Part shown: piece after piece, positions 46,273 to 55,391 of the stretch
Layout of the letters: each line of letters starts with the position of its first letter
Numbering within the stretch: the first letter of the stretch is position 1
Assembly (NCBI GenBank): GCA_963663005.2
Contig: CAXXHH010000008.1
Span: 1 to 64,000, forward strand
Direction of reading: 5' to 3'
Origin: CAINVV01 sp963663005
GTDB lineage: Bacteria > Bacteroidota > Bacteroidia > Bacteroidales > Prolixibacteraceae
Length of the DNA: 64,000 nt
Notes under the pieces: model-generated
Database searches by the model: none
What the model saw: the letters and a program-made list of their open reading frames with translations, nothing else
What the model was told of the DNA's origin: nothing
Made by a program: the position numbers and the translations under genes

Positions 46273-48720
46273 CTACTCGTACCGCAACGCCTCCACCGGA
46301 TTCCTGGTCGCTGCTTTCCAGCTTTGCCAGCTAACTGTAAGCAGGGCAATTCCCAATGCCAAAACTCCGGAAAGGGCAAAAACCCACCAGCTGAGGATTG
46401 TTTTGTAGGCAAAGTTTTCGAGCCAGGTGGACATGGCATACCAGGCGATCGGAGTTGCCAGCACAAAGGCGATAGCGACCCATTTGATAAAACTTTTGTT
46501 CAGCAGGAACAGTATTTCATGCACAGTTGCACCATTTACCTTCCGGATGCCTATTTCCTTTATTCTCCGCTCATTCCTGCTCAGCGACAAGCCCAGAATT
46601 CCAAATACGCACAGGATAATAGTCATGGCAGCAAACAGCAGGAAGAGGTTCATAGCTTTGTGTTCTGACTCGTAATACATGGCAATTCTGTCACTCAGGA
46701 AGGTATACTCAAATTCCTGGTCGGGCATTATTTTGTTCCATACCGCTTTAATCTGATCAATATCGCCCGGGCTTATTGCAGTTTTACCTGCTCCTGAATC
46801 CGCCATTTTTATATTCATGATGAATGCTCTGTTCGGTGAATACATCATTACACAAGGCCTGATTTTATCGTGCAAAGATCCGGAATAGAAATTTTCAACG
46901 ACCCCCTTGATAGTAGCCGGCCTCCTGCTGATTCCCTGAATGTAAGCACCCAGAGCCTCCTCAACAGTTTTGAATCCGATTTCTGATGTAAATTTCCGGT
47001 TGACAATTATATTTAACGCTGTATCCGCGGAGGCAAAATTTTCCCCGGCAAGCATTTTAAATGAATAGACCCGGATGAAAGATGTATCAATGGATTTCAT
47101 TTCACAATCAATGTTGACCATTTCATTGTTTCTGAACAGCCTGGCATTTCCAAAACTTGTTGTTTGGGCGGGAGTTATGTCACTAAAGCTTACCCCTTTA
47201 ATTTTGGGATTCATTGAATATTCTCCAGCCAGGGCGGATAGTTTTGATCCGGAACCTCCCGGCAACCTGACAACCATGATGTTTTTGGTGTCATAACCCA
47301 AATCCTTGTTATTGATAAAATAGATCTGTTTAACTATCATCAAAGTCGCAATTATGACGGCCTGCGCAACAATAAATTGCAGAATGACACTCCATTTGCC
47401 AAACACATTTTCCTTACCGGAATAGCCCGGATCGCTTTTCTTTAACAAAGAGGATAATGAACTCAGGTTCAAATTATAATAGGAGAATACCACGGATAAA
47501 ATACCTCCTGCAAAAAACAGTAACAGCAAGAACAATATAGCGAACCAACCAATTTCAGGGGAAAAACCCTGTGGGATATCTAAAAAGGAGTAGAAATTTT
47601 TTATGATGACAAAAGTCGTTAAAATACTGATAATCAAAGCACAAAAAGTAACCAGCAGTGATTCTGTAAAAAACTGGATAAAAATAGACCCCGGTTTGCT
47701 TCCAAGTACTAATTTCAGGGCTATCTGCTTTTTTTGTTTGATGGTATCCGCCAGGAAAAAATTGCTGTAATTGAAAAATGCTATCAGGAATATAAAAATG
47801 CCAACAAGCGAAATAGCCAGCATTAACCCGCCGCTAACAGTGTGTTGATTATAATTCCCATACTGGCTATCTTTATGAACCTGGCTCAATGGCTGCAATT
47901 TAAACAGCCTTCTCTCCACATATTCATCGTGCCGGTGCAAGGCATGCACAGCTTTTAACTGTTTTTCAACTTCTGCCACCTCGTTTTTATTGTTCAGAAC
48001 AACATAGCAGTTAAATACATCAGATAACCCATCCCAATTGGTGAATGCATTTCCGGCAATTTTCTCAGAAAAAGTCACCAGGGATAAAATGATTTTAAAC
48101 GGGAAATCGGTGTTTTGAGGCAGATCACTGATAACCCCGGCAACCGTGAACCTTTGGCCAAGGACGGCCATCTCCTGCCCTATTGGTTCCAGTCCGGGGA
48201 AAAGCCGGCTGGCCATTTCACTGGTAATAACGGCCGTGAAAGGCTTCTCCAATACTTGTTTACCTTCCCCTTTCAACCAGGACAGACCCTTGCCCCCAAA
48301 GTCAAAAACATCGAAAAAAGAGGGCTCAGTGAAGACTACCCCGTCATCAAGTGAAAAAATTTTATCTTTCGTACTTCCGCCGGTTGGAATACCAATCTTC
48401 TGTCCGGACAAATAAAACATTGAAACCACACCTTTGAGCCCAGGTATGGATTTTTTTATTTCTCCGGGAAACGGGAAATAGACCCCTGTTCGGTATTCAA
48501 ATCCTCCGCTTAAATACTCCAATCCGGAAGTTACCCTCACAATCCGGTAGGTATTTTTGCTTTGGGTATGGTAGCTGTCATAACTCAGCTCGTGGTTAAC
48601 CTTAACGTAAATCACCAGGCTACTCGTCAACCCTATTACAAGGCCGATAAAAATCAGGAGATTCAGTTTGTAATTCTGAACTATTCTCCTGAATGCTATT
48701 TTTAAGTTCTGTAGAATCAT
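46273..48720 (-). CDS. Double FtsX/MacB-type ABC permease 12 of 12
   Basis: This is the longest copy, 815 residues, and the first permease read after ATPase 2 (132-base gap). N-terminus MILQNLKIAFRRIVQNYKLN, TM1 about 20-40. The half-one motif KQIALKLVLGSKPGS is altered. The late motif TIKGVVENFYSGSLHDKIRP has Glu-Asn-Phe-Tyr in place of Lys-Asp-Phe-His. Half two has KEIGIRKVNGATVHEI and the shared end SWKAATRNPVEALRYE. The tail and the pyrimidine-rich tract after it (46218-46272) resemble the same place behind permease 10, so the similarity extends past the stop codon. Confidence 0.9.
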   Translation of the reverse strand: MILQNLKIAFRRIVQNYKLNLLIFIGLVIGLTSSLVIYVKVNHELSYDSYHTQSKNTYRIVRVTSGLEYLSGGFEYRTGVYFPFPGEIKKSIPGLKGVVSMFYLSGQKIGIPTGGSTKDKIFSLDDGVVFTEPSFFDVFDFGGKGLSWLKGEGKQVLEKPFTAVITSEMASRLFPGLEPIGQEMAVLGQRFTVAGVISDLPQNTDFPFKIILSLVTFSEKIAGNAFTNWDGLSDVFNCYVVLNNKNEVAEVEKQLKAVHALHRHDEYVERRLFKLQPLSQVHKDSQYGNYNQHTVSGGLMLAISLVGIFIFLIAFFNYSNFFLADTIKQKKQIALKLVLGSKPGSIFIQFFTESLLVTFCALIISILTTFVIIKNFYSFLDIPQGFSPEIGWFAILFLLLLFFAGGILSVVFSYYNLNLSSLSSLLKKSDPGYSGKENVFGKWSVILQFIVAQAVIIATLMIVKQIYFINNKDLGYDTKNIMVVRLPGGSGSKLSALAGEYSMNPKIKGVSFSDITPAQTTSFGNARLFRNNEMVNIDCEMKSIDTSFIRVYSFKMLAGENFASADTALNIIVNRKFTSEIGFKTVEEALGAYIQGISRRPATIKGVVENFYSGSLHDKIRPCVMMYSPNRAFIMNIKMADSGAGKTAISPGDIDQIKAVWNKIMPDQEFEYTFLSDRIAMYYESEHKAMNLFLLFAAMTIILCVFGILGLSLSRNERRIKEIGIRKVNGATVHEILFLLNKSFIKWVAIAFVLATPIAWYAMSTWLENFAYKTILSWWVFALSGVLALGIALLTVSWQSWKAATRNPVEALRYE

Positions 48721-48852
48721 GCTTTATATATTTAGCAATCTGTTATATAAATCTATTTTCTACATTTTCGTCGTTCCATCCAATCCAGTCCGATTCAATT
48801 GCAGTCATTTGCATATTCCAGTTTCTTTGCCCAGGCTCTTTTGGCCCCTGCG

Positions 48853-49551
48853 CTATACCATCATCTCACCCATCTGCTTTTTCACTTCTTCGGTAATCAC
48901 CTGTCCATCGAAGAGATTTATCACCCGGTGTGCAAATTCAGAATCATGCATGGAGTGTGTCACCATCACAATAGTGGTTCCCTCGCGGTTGAGATCGGTC
49001 AGCAGATTCATCACTTCCAGTCCGTTTTTAGAGTCCAGATTACCTGTCGGCTCATCGGCAAGAATCAGTTTGGGATTAGCCACGACAGCTCGTGCAATTG
49101 CCACGCGTTGCTGCTGACCACCTGAAAGCTGTTGCGGAAAATGTTTCTTCCGATGACCAATTTTCATCCGTTCCAACACTTTTTCGACCATCTCCTTGCG
49201 CTCTTTAGCCGTCAACTTCAGGTAAATCAGCGGTAGCTCAACGTTTTCGTATACATTGAGTTCGTCAATCAGGTTAAAACTCTGAAACACGAATCCGATA
49301 TTGCCTTTTCGAAGTAGTGTCCGGTTTCGCTCTTTGAAGCCGCCTACTTCACTACCATCAAAATAATATTCACCGGACGTTGGATTGTCCAGTAATCCGA
49401 TAATGTTTAGCAAGGTCGACTTGCCACACCCGGAAGGCCCCATAATGGCCACAAATTCGCCCTTCTGAATGTGAAGGTTCACTTGGTTCAATGCACTCGT
49501 CTCGATCTCTTCCGTGCGGAATACTTTGTTGAGATTAACTGTTTTGATCAT
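48853..49551 (-). CDS. LolD/MacB-type ABC ATPase 2
   Basis: The cytosolic ATPase has 232 residues and all motifs in standard form: Walker A GPSGCGKST (38-46), Q-loop Gln90, signature LSGGQQQRVAIARA (from 142), Walker B LILADE (162-167), D-loop NLD (171-173) and H-loop His199. The X-loop-side region ENVELPLIYLKL is typical of ATPases that serve FtsX/MacB permeases. It is encoded between the adaptor gene and permease 12, so it should power permease 12 and, being the only fully canonical ATPase here, perhaps several of the other permeases. It is about half identical to ATPase 1 by eye. Confidence 0.95.
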   Translation of the reverse strand: MIKTVNLNKVFRTEEIETSALNQVNLHIQKGEFVAIMGPSGCGKSTLLNIIGLLDNPTSGEYYFDGSEVGGFKERNRTLLRKGNIGFVFQSFNLIDELNVYENVELPLIYLKLTAKERKEMVEKVLERMKIGHRKKHFPQQLSGGQQQRVAIARAVVANPKLILADEPTGNLDSKNGLEVMNLLTDLNREGTTIVMVTHSMHDSEFAHRVINLFDGQVITEEVKKQMGEMMV

Positions 49552-49797
49552 AATAATTGAATTGCAGAGGGCATGGGGCAGAGTACACTTGGCTCCCAGG
49601 CTCCCGTTGGTTAATATTTATTTTATCTGATATTCCCTTTTCCTTTCCCGCGATGCAAGGCCGTCAGAAATCCTGCCTTACCAGGATTATTTATCTCATA
49701 TTCCCTTTCCCATTCCCCCGGTTGAAACCGGGGGCTAATCAGTTTCCCCATTTCTTTTTTCACTCTCCACTTTTCACTTTCCACTCTCCACTTTCCC
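49552..49797. other. Spacer between adaptor and ATPase 2 with a REP-like hairpin
   Basis: No gene is seen in these 246 bases. A near-perfect hairpin at 49716-49735 has 9-base arms CCCCCGGTT and AACCGGGGG around GA, followed by CTAAT. Hairpins of this form are common intergenic REP-like elements in Bacteroidota, as far as I recall. The tract 49748-49797 repeats ACTCTCCACTTTTCACTTTC-type units. Confidence 0.55.
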
Positions 49798-51054
49798 CTA
49801 CTTCAGCACAATTTTATCATTCGTCCCGAACACTTCATATCCGGACGTAATCACCTTCTCACCAGCCTGCAACCCTTCAAGAACCTCGTAATATTGCGGA
49901 TTTTGTTTGCCTATTTTGATGGTTCGTTTGCTGGCTTCCGTGCCGGCGCTGTTCAGGACGAAAATCCACTGTCCGCCGGTTGCCTGGAAGAAGCCTCCGC
50001 GAGGCACCATGAGCGCCTTCTGCGATTCCCCCAGCTGGAGTTTAACATGGTAGGTCTGGCCCGTCCGCACATTTTCTGGTGTCTGGCCTTCGAAAACCAG
50101 GTCGATTTTGAATTGACCATCCCGTACATCGGGATATACTTTTTTCACGACCAGATTAAAATTCGTCCCGTTGCGATCCAATGTCGCAGTAAGTCCACGA
50201 ATGATGCGATCTATATAATGCTCGTCTATTTTTGCGTTTACTTTGAAGTTGTTCAGCACATTGATCTGACCGATTCGCTGACCGCTGTTAATCGACTGAC
50301 CGATTTCGGCCTCCAGCATCCCCAGCTGACCGTCAACAGGCGCCTTAACTTTCAGATCGTCGAGACGTTGATGGACCAGATCCAGCATCTGCCTCATTTT
50401 TCCAAGATCACCTTCCAGCGTCATCATGGAGGTAGCCCGCAGCATAGAGTCATTTTTTGCCTTCAGCTTATTGATTGTCAGGAGATTTACTTCATAGTCG
50501 TAATCTTCCTTCGCCTGCATGAAATCCTCCTTTGAGATCAAAGCATCTTTATACAGTGCTTCATATTGGTTGAAAGTTCTTCGCTTGCGGGTAACCTTAA
50601 ACTCGCTATCGAGGATATTGCGCTTGGATTGTATCAATTCCGTTTCAAAGCTGATCCGCGTACTGCGCAGGTAATTCTCCTTCTCGGCCAATGCCGCTTC
50701 ACTGTTCAGAATCGTCTGATACAGCTGACGATTTTCCAACCGCAGAATCACGTCTCCTTTTTTCACCATCGAACCTTCCTCAATGAAGCGTTCCTCAACT
50801 GATCCGCCCTCAACGGCATCCAGAAATATGGTGGTAATAGGCTCCACCTGACCAATCACCGTGATGTAATCATTGAAAATTCCATCCTCGACATTGCTGA
50901 TTGTCACCTTGTCCTTTTCGGCCCTAAAAACGGATGAATGATCCCCAAAGAGTATCTTCAGGATTAAAAATCCAATTGCCAATATTCCGAGCCCCCAGAA
51001 AATATGCTTCTTCTGTATCCCCTTTTTCTTCTCGATAACCCTATCCATTCCCAT
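49798..51054 (-). CDS. HlyD/MacA-type periplasmic adaptor
   Basis: The protein has 418 residues. A short cytosolic N-terminus is followed by one membrane anchor (about 20-40, WGLGILAIGFLILKILFG). Next come a split lipoyl-like domain (about 75-110 and 235-265, with KVKAPVDGQLGMLEAEIGQS), a long alpha-helical hairpin (about 110-235), a beta-barrel (about 270-350) and a membrane-proximal end (EVLEGLQAGEKVITSGYEVF). In MacA-MacB-TolC machines the adaptor links the inner-membrane permease to the outer-membrane channel. It lies between the TolC-type gene (99 bases upstream) and ATPase 2, so one adaptor seems to serve the whole permease array. Confidence 0.92.
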   Translation of the reverse strand: MGMDRVIEKKKGIQKKHIFWGLGILAIGFLILKILFGDHSSVFRAEKDKVTISNVEDGIFNDYITVIGQVEPITTIFLDAVEGGSVEERFIEEGSMVKKGDVILRLENRQLYQTILNSEAALAEKENYLRSTRISFETELIQSKRNILDSEFKVTRKRRTFNQYEALYKDALISKEDFMQAKEDYDYEVNLLTINKLKAKNDSMLRATSMMTLEGDLGKMRQMLDLVHQRLDDLKVKAPVDGQLGMLEAEIGQSINSGQRIGQINVLNNFKVNAKIDEHYIDRIIRGLTATLDRNGTNFNLVVKKVYPDVRDGQFKIDLVFEGQTPENVRTGQTYHVKLQLGESQKALMVPRGGFFQATGGQWIFVLNSAGTEASKRTIKIGKQNPQYYEVLEGLQAGEKVITSGYEVFGTNDKIVLK

Positions 51055-51153
51055 AATAAATCGATTTTCAATTTTGGAATTTCGATTTTGGATTTGGTCC
51101 TCGTCGAAATTCTTTCGTAAATTATTCTTCTGCTTTCAACTTCTTCCTATAAC

Positions 51154-52491
51154 CTATTCCCAAAACCGCTTACCCTTGTAAAAATCCAATATCCTTGCCT
51201 TAACAGCATAGGTCAGTTTGGCGTGTAACACCTGCGCACCGGTGTTGGCCAACCTGTTTTTAATGGTATACAACTCGATGGCATTTACCATTCCCTGATC
51301 AAATTTTTTCTGCGTAGCCTGAAAGATCAGGTTATCTGCTTCAAGCTGCTTTTCCGCTTGCTGAAGCTCTTTCCAGGAAGCCGTTAGCTCGTTATAATTG
51401 CCTTCCATCTCGTACTGCAGGGTTTGCATGGCCAGTTTCAGCCTGATCTGCGCCTGATCAGAAGCTATCCGTGCACTCTGAACATTAGACCGTATCGAAT
51501 TTTTACTGAAGATCGGAATATTCAAGGTCGCTCCTACAAATTGCCGCTGATTATTGCTGATCTGATCCCTGAAGGCAATAACTTTGGCGTTTGCATCCTT
51601 GTTTGTCTCATAAAATCCGGTGTTGTACGCAGCTTGAAGCGTGATGGATGGGGTATATCCTGCCTTGCTCATATGAACACTCTTCACGCTGGCCTTCCAT
51701 TCGCGGTCATATAATTGGATGTACGGCGACCACGCTGCATGTTGCCGGTATAGCTCACTGACGGAGGTACCCAGATCGGCCAGTCCCGGTTCCGTAACCG
51801 GAATGGTAAGCAAAATTTCCTTTTCGGGAGGAAGGTTCATCACCTTCTTCAGACTGATCCATGAAGAAGCCAGGTTGTTCGCCGTTTGGATGCAGAAGAG
51901 CGCTTCCTTCTCAAAATTTGCTTTTACTTCCAATAAATCGGTCGGAGATTTTAATCCGGTATCCACTAGTATCTGTGTCTTCCTGACATTCAAAGCCGAG
52001 ATAGCTTTCTGATCCTCGGCAATCGTTTTCAATTCTTCGAAATAGATCACATTAAAAAAAGCATTCATAACCGAAAAAGCCAAATCATCGGCTATATTCT
52101 GGCGATTATTCTCCGTGGCTTCTTTCTTAAATTCCCGGTAGCGAATCTGATTCTGCAACATGAAACCGCGAAAAATTTCGACCGATGCACCCAAAAAATA
52201 AGAGTTGTTGAAAAACGAGGTGTTAACAATCCCGTTCGTATTTGGGTCGACCGATCTTCCGTAATTCATTCCGGCATCCGACCCTGCAGCTATTCCGGGC
52301 AACATACTCCACTTCGACTGCCGGTAACTTATTTCGGCCAGCTGTTTATTCATCCCCGCATCCTGCAACTGCAGGTTATTTTTCATAGCAAAACTGATGC
52401 ATTCATTGAGTGTCCACTTCTCCTGCGCAGGTAGTATCAAACTACCAATTAGCGGGATAATTATCAAAAATAGTCTAATTCGGAAATTCAT
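51154..52491 (-). CDS. TolC-type outer-membrane efflux channel
   Basis: The protein has 445 residues and a signal peptide ending near ILPAQ. It then starts with EKWTLNECISFAMKNNLQL, the standard opening of the outer-membrane efflux family. Two repeats of about 190 residues follow, each made of long helices and two beta strands (first strand region near PGIAAGSDAGMNYGRS, second near TPSITLQAAYNTGF). It forms the trimeric exit duct for the adaptor encoded next. It is the first gene of the minus-strand block, with a sigma-54-type promoter element 25-40 bases upstream of its start, so transcription of the export genes probably begins here. Confidence 0.93.
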   Translation of the reverse strand: MNFRIRLFLIIIPLIGSLILPAQEKWTLNECISFAMKNNLQLQDAGMNKQLAEISYRQSKWSMLPGIAAGSDAGMNYGRSVDPNTNGIVNTSFFNNSYFLGASVEIFRGFMLQNQIRYREFKKEATENNRQNIADDLAFSVMNAFFNVIYFEELKTIAEDQKAISALNVRKTQILVDTGLKSPTDLLEVKANFEKEALFCIQTANNLASSWISLKKVMNLPPEKEILLTIPVTEPGLADLGTSVSELYRQHAAWSPYIQLYDREWKASVKSVHMSKAGYTPSITLQAAYNTGFYETNKDANAKVIAFRDQISNNQRQFVGATLNIPIFSKNSIRSNVQSARIASDQAQIRLKLAMQTLQYEMEGNYNELTASWKELQQAEKQLEADNLIFQATQKKFDQGMVNAIELYTIKNRLANTGAQVLHAKLTYAVKARILDFYKGKRFWE

Positions 52492-52515
52492 CTTCGAAAC
52501 ATTTTCATTGGTCTA

Positions 52516-52531
52516 TGCCAAAATAGTGCCA
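52516..52531 (-). promoter_or_regulatory. Sigma-54 type (-24/-12) promoter for the export genes
   Basis: Read on the minus strand, TGGCACTATTTTGGCA has the invariant GG-N10-GC spacing. The -24 half TGGCAC is perfect and the -12 half TGGC differs from TTGC by one base. Transcription would start near 52505, about 14 bases before the TolC-type gene. A sigma-54 activator is encoded divergently next to it. Confidence 0.6.
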
Positions 52532-52608
52532 AAATAGAATAGTATCTGATTATCAATACATTTAATGCTGATACCATCATCTGCAGGTAAAATTAATTGA
52601 CAATTATT

Positions 52609-52625
52609 TGTAAAATTATTTTACA
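52609..52625. promoter_or_regulatory. Palindrome upstream of the sigma-54 activator gene
   Basis: TGTAAAAT and ATTTTACA are perfect 8-base arms around a single T. It lies about 80-95 bases upstream of the -24/-12 element of the export genes and about 46 bases in front of the activator's ATG, which is where an enhancer-binding activator would be expected to bind. Confidence 0.5.
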
Positions 52626-52670
52626 CTTTGTAAGTTTAATTTCTCACTTACTATAACTTTGATAAAAAAA

Positions 52671-54035
52671 ATGGCAAAAGGAAATATTCTGATTGTCGAC
52701 GACAACAAGAGCATTTTAAGTGCACTGGAGATCCTACTCGCTCCAGAATTTCAAACGATCACTACCCTCTCCGATCCAAACCAGATTCCAACCGAAATCC
52801 GCAGGAAAGATTACAATCTGGTTCTTCTTGATATGAATTTCAAAGCCGGAATCAATACCGGAAATGAGGGCATTTACTGGCTGGGACGAATAAAGGAGAG
52901 TAACCCGGAAATCTCCGTTGTGATGATTACCGCCTATGGCGATGTGGAGTTGACTGTCAAAGCGCTCAAGCTGGGAGCCACCGATTTTTTTCTGAAACCC
53001 TGGGACAACAACAAACTATTGGCCACGCTAAAATCGGCCATTCAATTAAATTGGTCAAAGAAAGAGGTTAGTCTGTTGAAAGAAAAGGAGAAGGGATTAA
53101 AAAACGAGATCAATCGCGACCAAAAGTTCATCATTGGCTCCTCCCCCCAACTGATTCAAATGCTGAACCTGGTACGCAAAGTCGCCAAGACAGATGCCAA
53201 CGTTCTGATTACCGGTGAAAATGGTACCGGAAAAGAGCTCATTGCCCAGGAGATACACCGGATTTCGGAACGTTCCCAGGAGGTACTGGTAAGCGTCGAT
53301 ATGGGTGCTATCACTGAAACGCTTTTCGAAAGCGAACTTTTCGGGCATGTGAAAGGCGCCTTTACTGATGCCAGAGAAAGTCGCCCCGGAAAATTTGAAA
53401 TAGCAGATAAAGGCACACTCTTTCTGGACGAAATAGGGAATCTGTCGTTTCATCTTCAGGCCAAACTGCTGGCTGCAATCCAGAACAGACAGATTTCACG
53501 TATTGGGTCTAACCAGCTGGTTCCTTTCGACATTCGGCTAATATGTGCCACAAACAAAAATCTGGAAGCAATGGTTCAGGAAGGAGTCTTCCGCGAAGAT
53601 TTGCTGTACCGGATTAATACCATCCAGATCGAGGTGCCGCCACTTAGAGATCGCGGAAACGACGTGCTGGTGCTGGCAGAGTTTTTCCTGAAAAAGTACG
53701 CCTCAAAGTATAACAAACCAAGTTTGCGGATCAATCAACTTGCCCAGGAAAAACTGCTGAAATATCCGTGGCCCGGGAACATTCGGGAGTTGCAGCATAC
53801 GATTGAAAAGGCCGTCATCCTGAGCGAAGGGAGTGTATTAAAACCGGAAGATTTTTTCATGCGAACCCTTACGATGGGGAAATCGGTCAAAACGGAACTT
53901 ACGCTCGGCGACATGGAAAAAAGGATGATCAGCAACGCCATAGAGAAACACAACGGAAATCTGAGCGCCGCTGCCGAACAACTTGGCATTACGAGGCAGA
54001 CACTGTACAATAAAATCAAAAAAACCGGGCAATGA
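52671..54035 (+). CDS. Sigma-54 dependent response regulator, NtrC family
   Basis: The protein has 454 residues. The receiver domain (1-125) has acidic pair Asp10-Asp11, phosphorylation site Asp54 in VLLDMNF and Lys109. An AAA+ domain follows (about 155-390) with Walker A GENGTGKE (182-189), the sigma-54-contacting GAFTDA loop (229-234) and Walker B GTLFLDEIG. The C-terminal Fis-type helix-turn-helix is NLSAAAEQLGITRQTLYNKI. I chose ATG 52671 (MAKGNILIVDD) over an in-frame TTG at 52659. A TAACTTTG -7-like box at 52654-52661 lies so close to the ATG that the message may have almost no leader. The stop overlaps the kinase start by four bases (ATGA). Its likely target is the divergent export block. 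Confidence 0.95.
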   Translation: MAKGNILIVDDNKSILSALEILLAPEFQTITTLSDPNQIPTEIRRKDYNLVLLDMNFKAGINTGNEGIYWLGRIKESNPEISVVMITAYGDVELTVKALKLGATDFFLKPWDNNKLLATLKSAIQLNWSKKEVSLLKEKEKGLKNEINRDQKFIIGSSPQLIQMLNLVRKVAKTDANVLITGENGTGKELIAQEIHRISERSQEVLVSVDMGAITETLFESELFGHVKGAFTDARESRPGKFEIADKGTLFLDEIGNLSFHLQAKLLAAIQNRQISRIGSNQLVPFDIRLICATNKNLEAMVQEGVFREDLLYRINTIQIEVPPLRDRGNDVLVLAEFFLKKYASKYNKPSLRINQLAQEKLLKYPWPGNIRELQHTIEKAVILSEGSVLKPEDFFMRTLTMGKSVKTELTLGDMEKRMISNAIEKHNGNLSAAAEQLGITRQTLYNKIKKTGQ

Positions 54036-55391
54036 TTGGTCGAAATCTATACTTTCAACTGGTTTTCAGGGTTCTCCTGATGAGTGTCATTGCCATGGCG
54101 GCAGGGTATTGCATCGCGGTAAATGGCTCGTTCGCATTCGTCATCATTAGCCTGGCTTGCGAAATCCTCATAATCGTCAACCTGGTGAAATACCTCAATT
54201 CGACAAACAGAAAACTAAGCTATTTTTTCGAATCTGTACAAAATGAAGATTCAACCCTTTTGTTTCCAACCAATGAATCCAACCGCACCATTCAGGAATT
54301 ATTTCAGGGACTGACCAAAGTAAACAGTCAAATCCAGCAATTAAAGATTGAAAGCAGGCAACAGGAACAATATTTTCAAACTTTGCTCGAAAATGTGGCC
54401 ACCGGAATTGTAACATTTAACAGTAAAGGGTTTGTCCTGCATGCGAATAGCGCCGTAAAAAAAATCGTAGGACTTCACATCCTCACACATATCAACCAAC
54501 TGGAAAAGGATTAATGTCAAACTTTTTCAGGCAATTCGGAACATCAAACCATTCGAACAAAAACTGGTTTCTGTTACCACTGAAAAGGGGATAATCCAGC
54601 TGTCGCTCAAATCAACTTCCATAAAGGTGAAAGAAGAGGAGCTGATGCTTGTCTCGGTACAGGATATACGGAATGAACTTGATGAGAAAGAGCTGGATTC
54701 CTGGATGAAACTCATCAGGGTACTGATGCATGAAATCATGAATTCCATCGCTCCAATCACCTCACTTTCAGAGAGTCTGTGCAAATTTTACCTTGACAAT
54801 GGTACTCCCGTCCTTCCGAAAGATGTCGATGAGGCAACTATTCACTCTACCATCAAGGGACTCAATGTGATCAAGGAGCAAGGCAATGGATTGATGGCAT
54901 TTGTGGAGTCTTACCGAAAACTGACACGTCTCACAAAACCCGACAGGAAAAGATTCCCCATGGTCGATCTTCTCGAAAGAATGAAGATCCTATACGCAAC
55001 ACTGGAATTTAGCAATAACGTAAAACTCTCTGTTTCAATAAATCCTGCCGAGATGGAACTGTTTGCCGATGAAAATCAGATAGCACAGGTGCTGCTCAAT
55101 CTGCTGAAGAATGCCCTGCAGGCAACTGGTAACAATCCGGATGGAAGAATCAGAATTGAGGCAATGCTCAACAATGATCTTCTCCCCGAAATAAAAATTG
55201 TGGATAACGGTAACGGAATTCCGGAGGAAATTCTGGATCAGATTTTTGTGCCCTTTTTCACTACAAGGGAAAATGGATCAGGCATCGGCCTCAGCCTATC
55301 CCGCCAAATTATGCAGCTTCACGGCGGAAGCCTGCAGGTTCATTCGACTCCCGGTAAGGAAACCTGTTTTAGTATGAAATTCATTTCATGA
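54032..55391 (+). pseudogene. NtrB-like sensor histidine kinase with one frameshift
   Basis: The gene starts inside the stop of the response regulator gene (ATGA), so the two form a two-component pair. The product has two N-terminal membrane helices (about 10-52), a helical/PAS-like region (ENVATGIVTFNSKGFVLHAN), a phosphoacceptor segment LMHEIMNSIAPI (His at the usual HE position) and a HATPase domain with N box LLNLLKNALQAT, G1 DNGNGIP and G2 GSGIGLSLS. The frame breaks at about 54508, where CTGGAAAAGGATTAA has one base too many. Dropping one G gives CTG GAA AAG ATT AAT GTC and a continuous 452-residue kinase. No mutation is seen in the catalytic motifs. A sequencing error is likely, but true inactivation would leave the regulator without its kinase. 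Confidence 0.85.

Noticed and set aside
16623..48720. FtsX cell-division permeases
   Set aside because: The proteins are ~800 residues with two FtsX halves and two large periplasmic domains; FtsX itself is ~300 residues and pairs with FtsE.
49894..50535. 213-codon open frame on the plus strand
   Set aside because: It lies wholly inside the adaptor gene on the other strand; the product has no family pattern.
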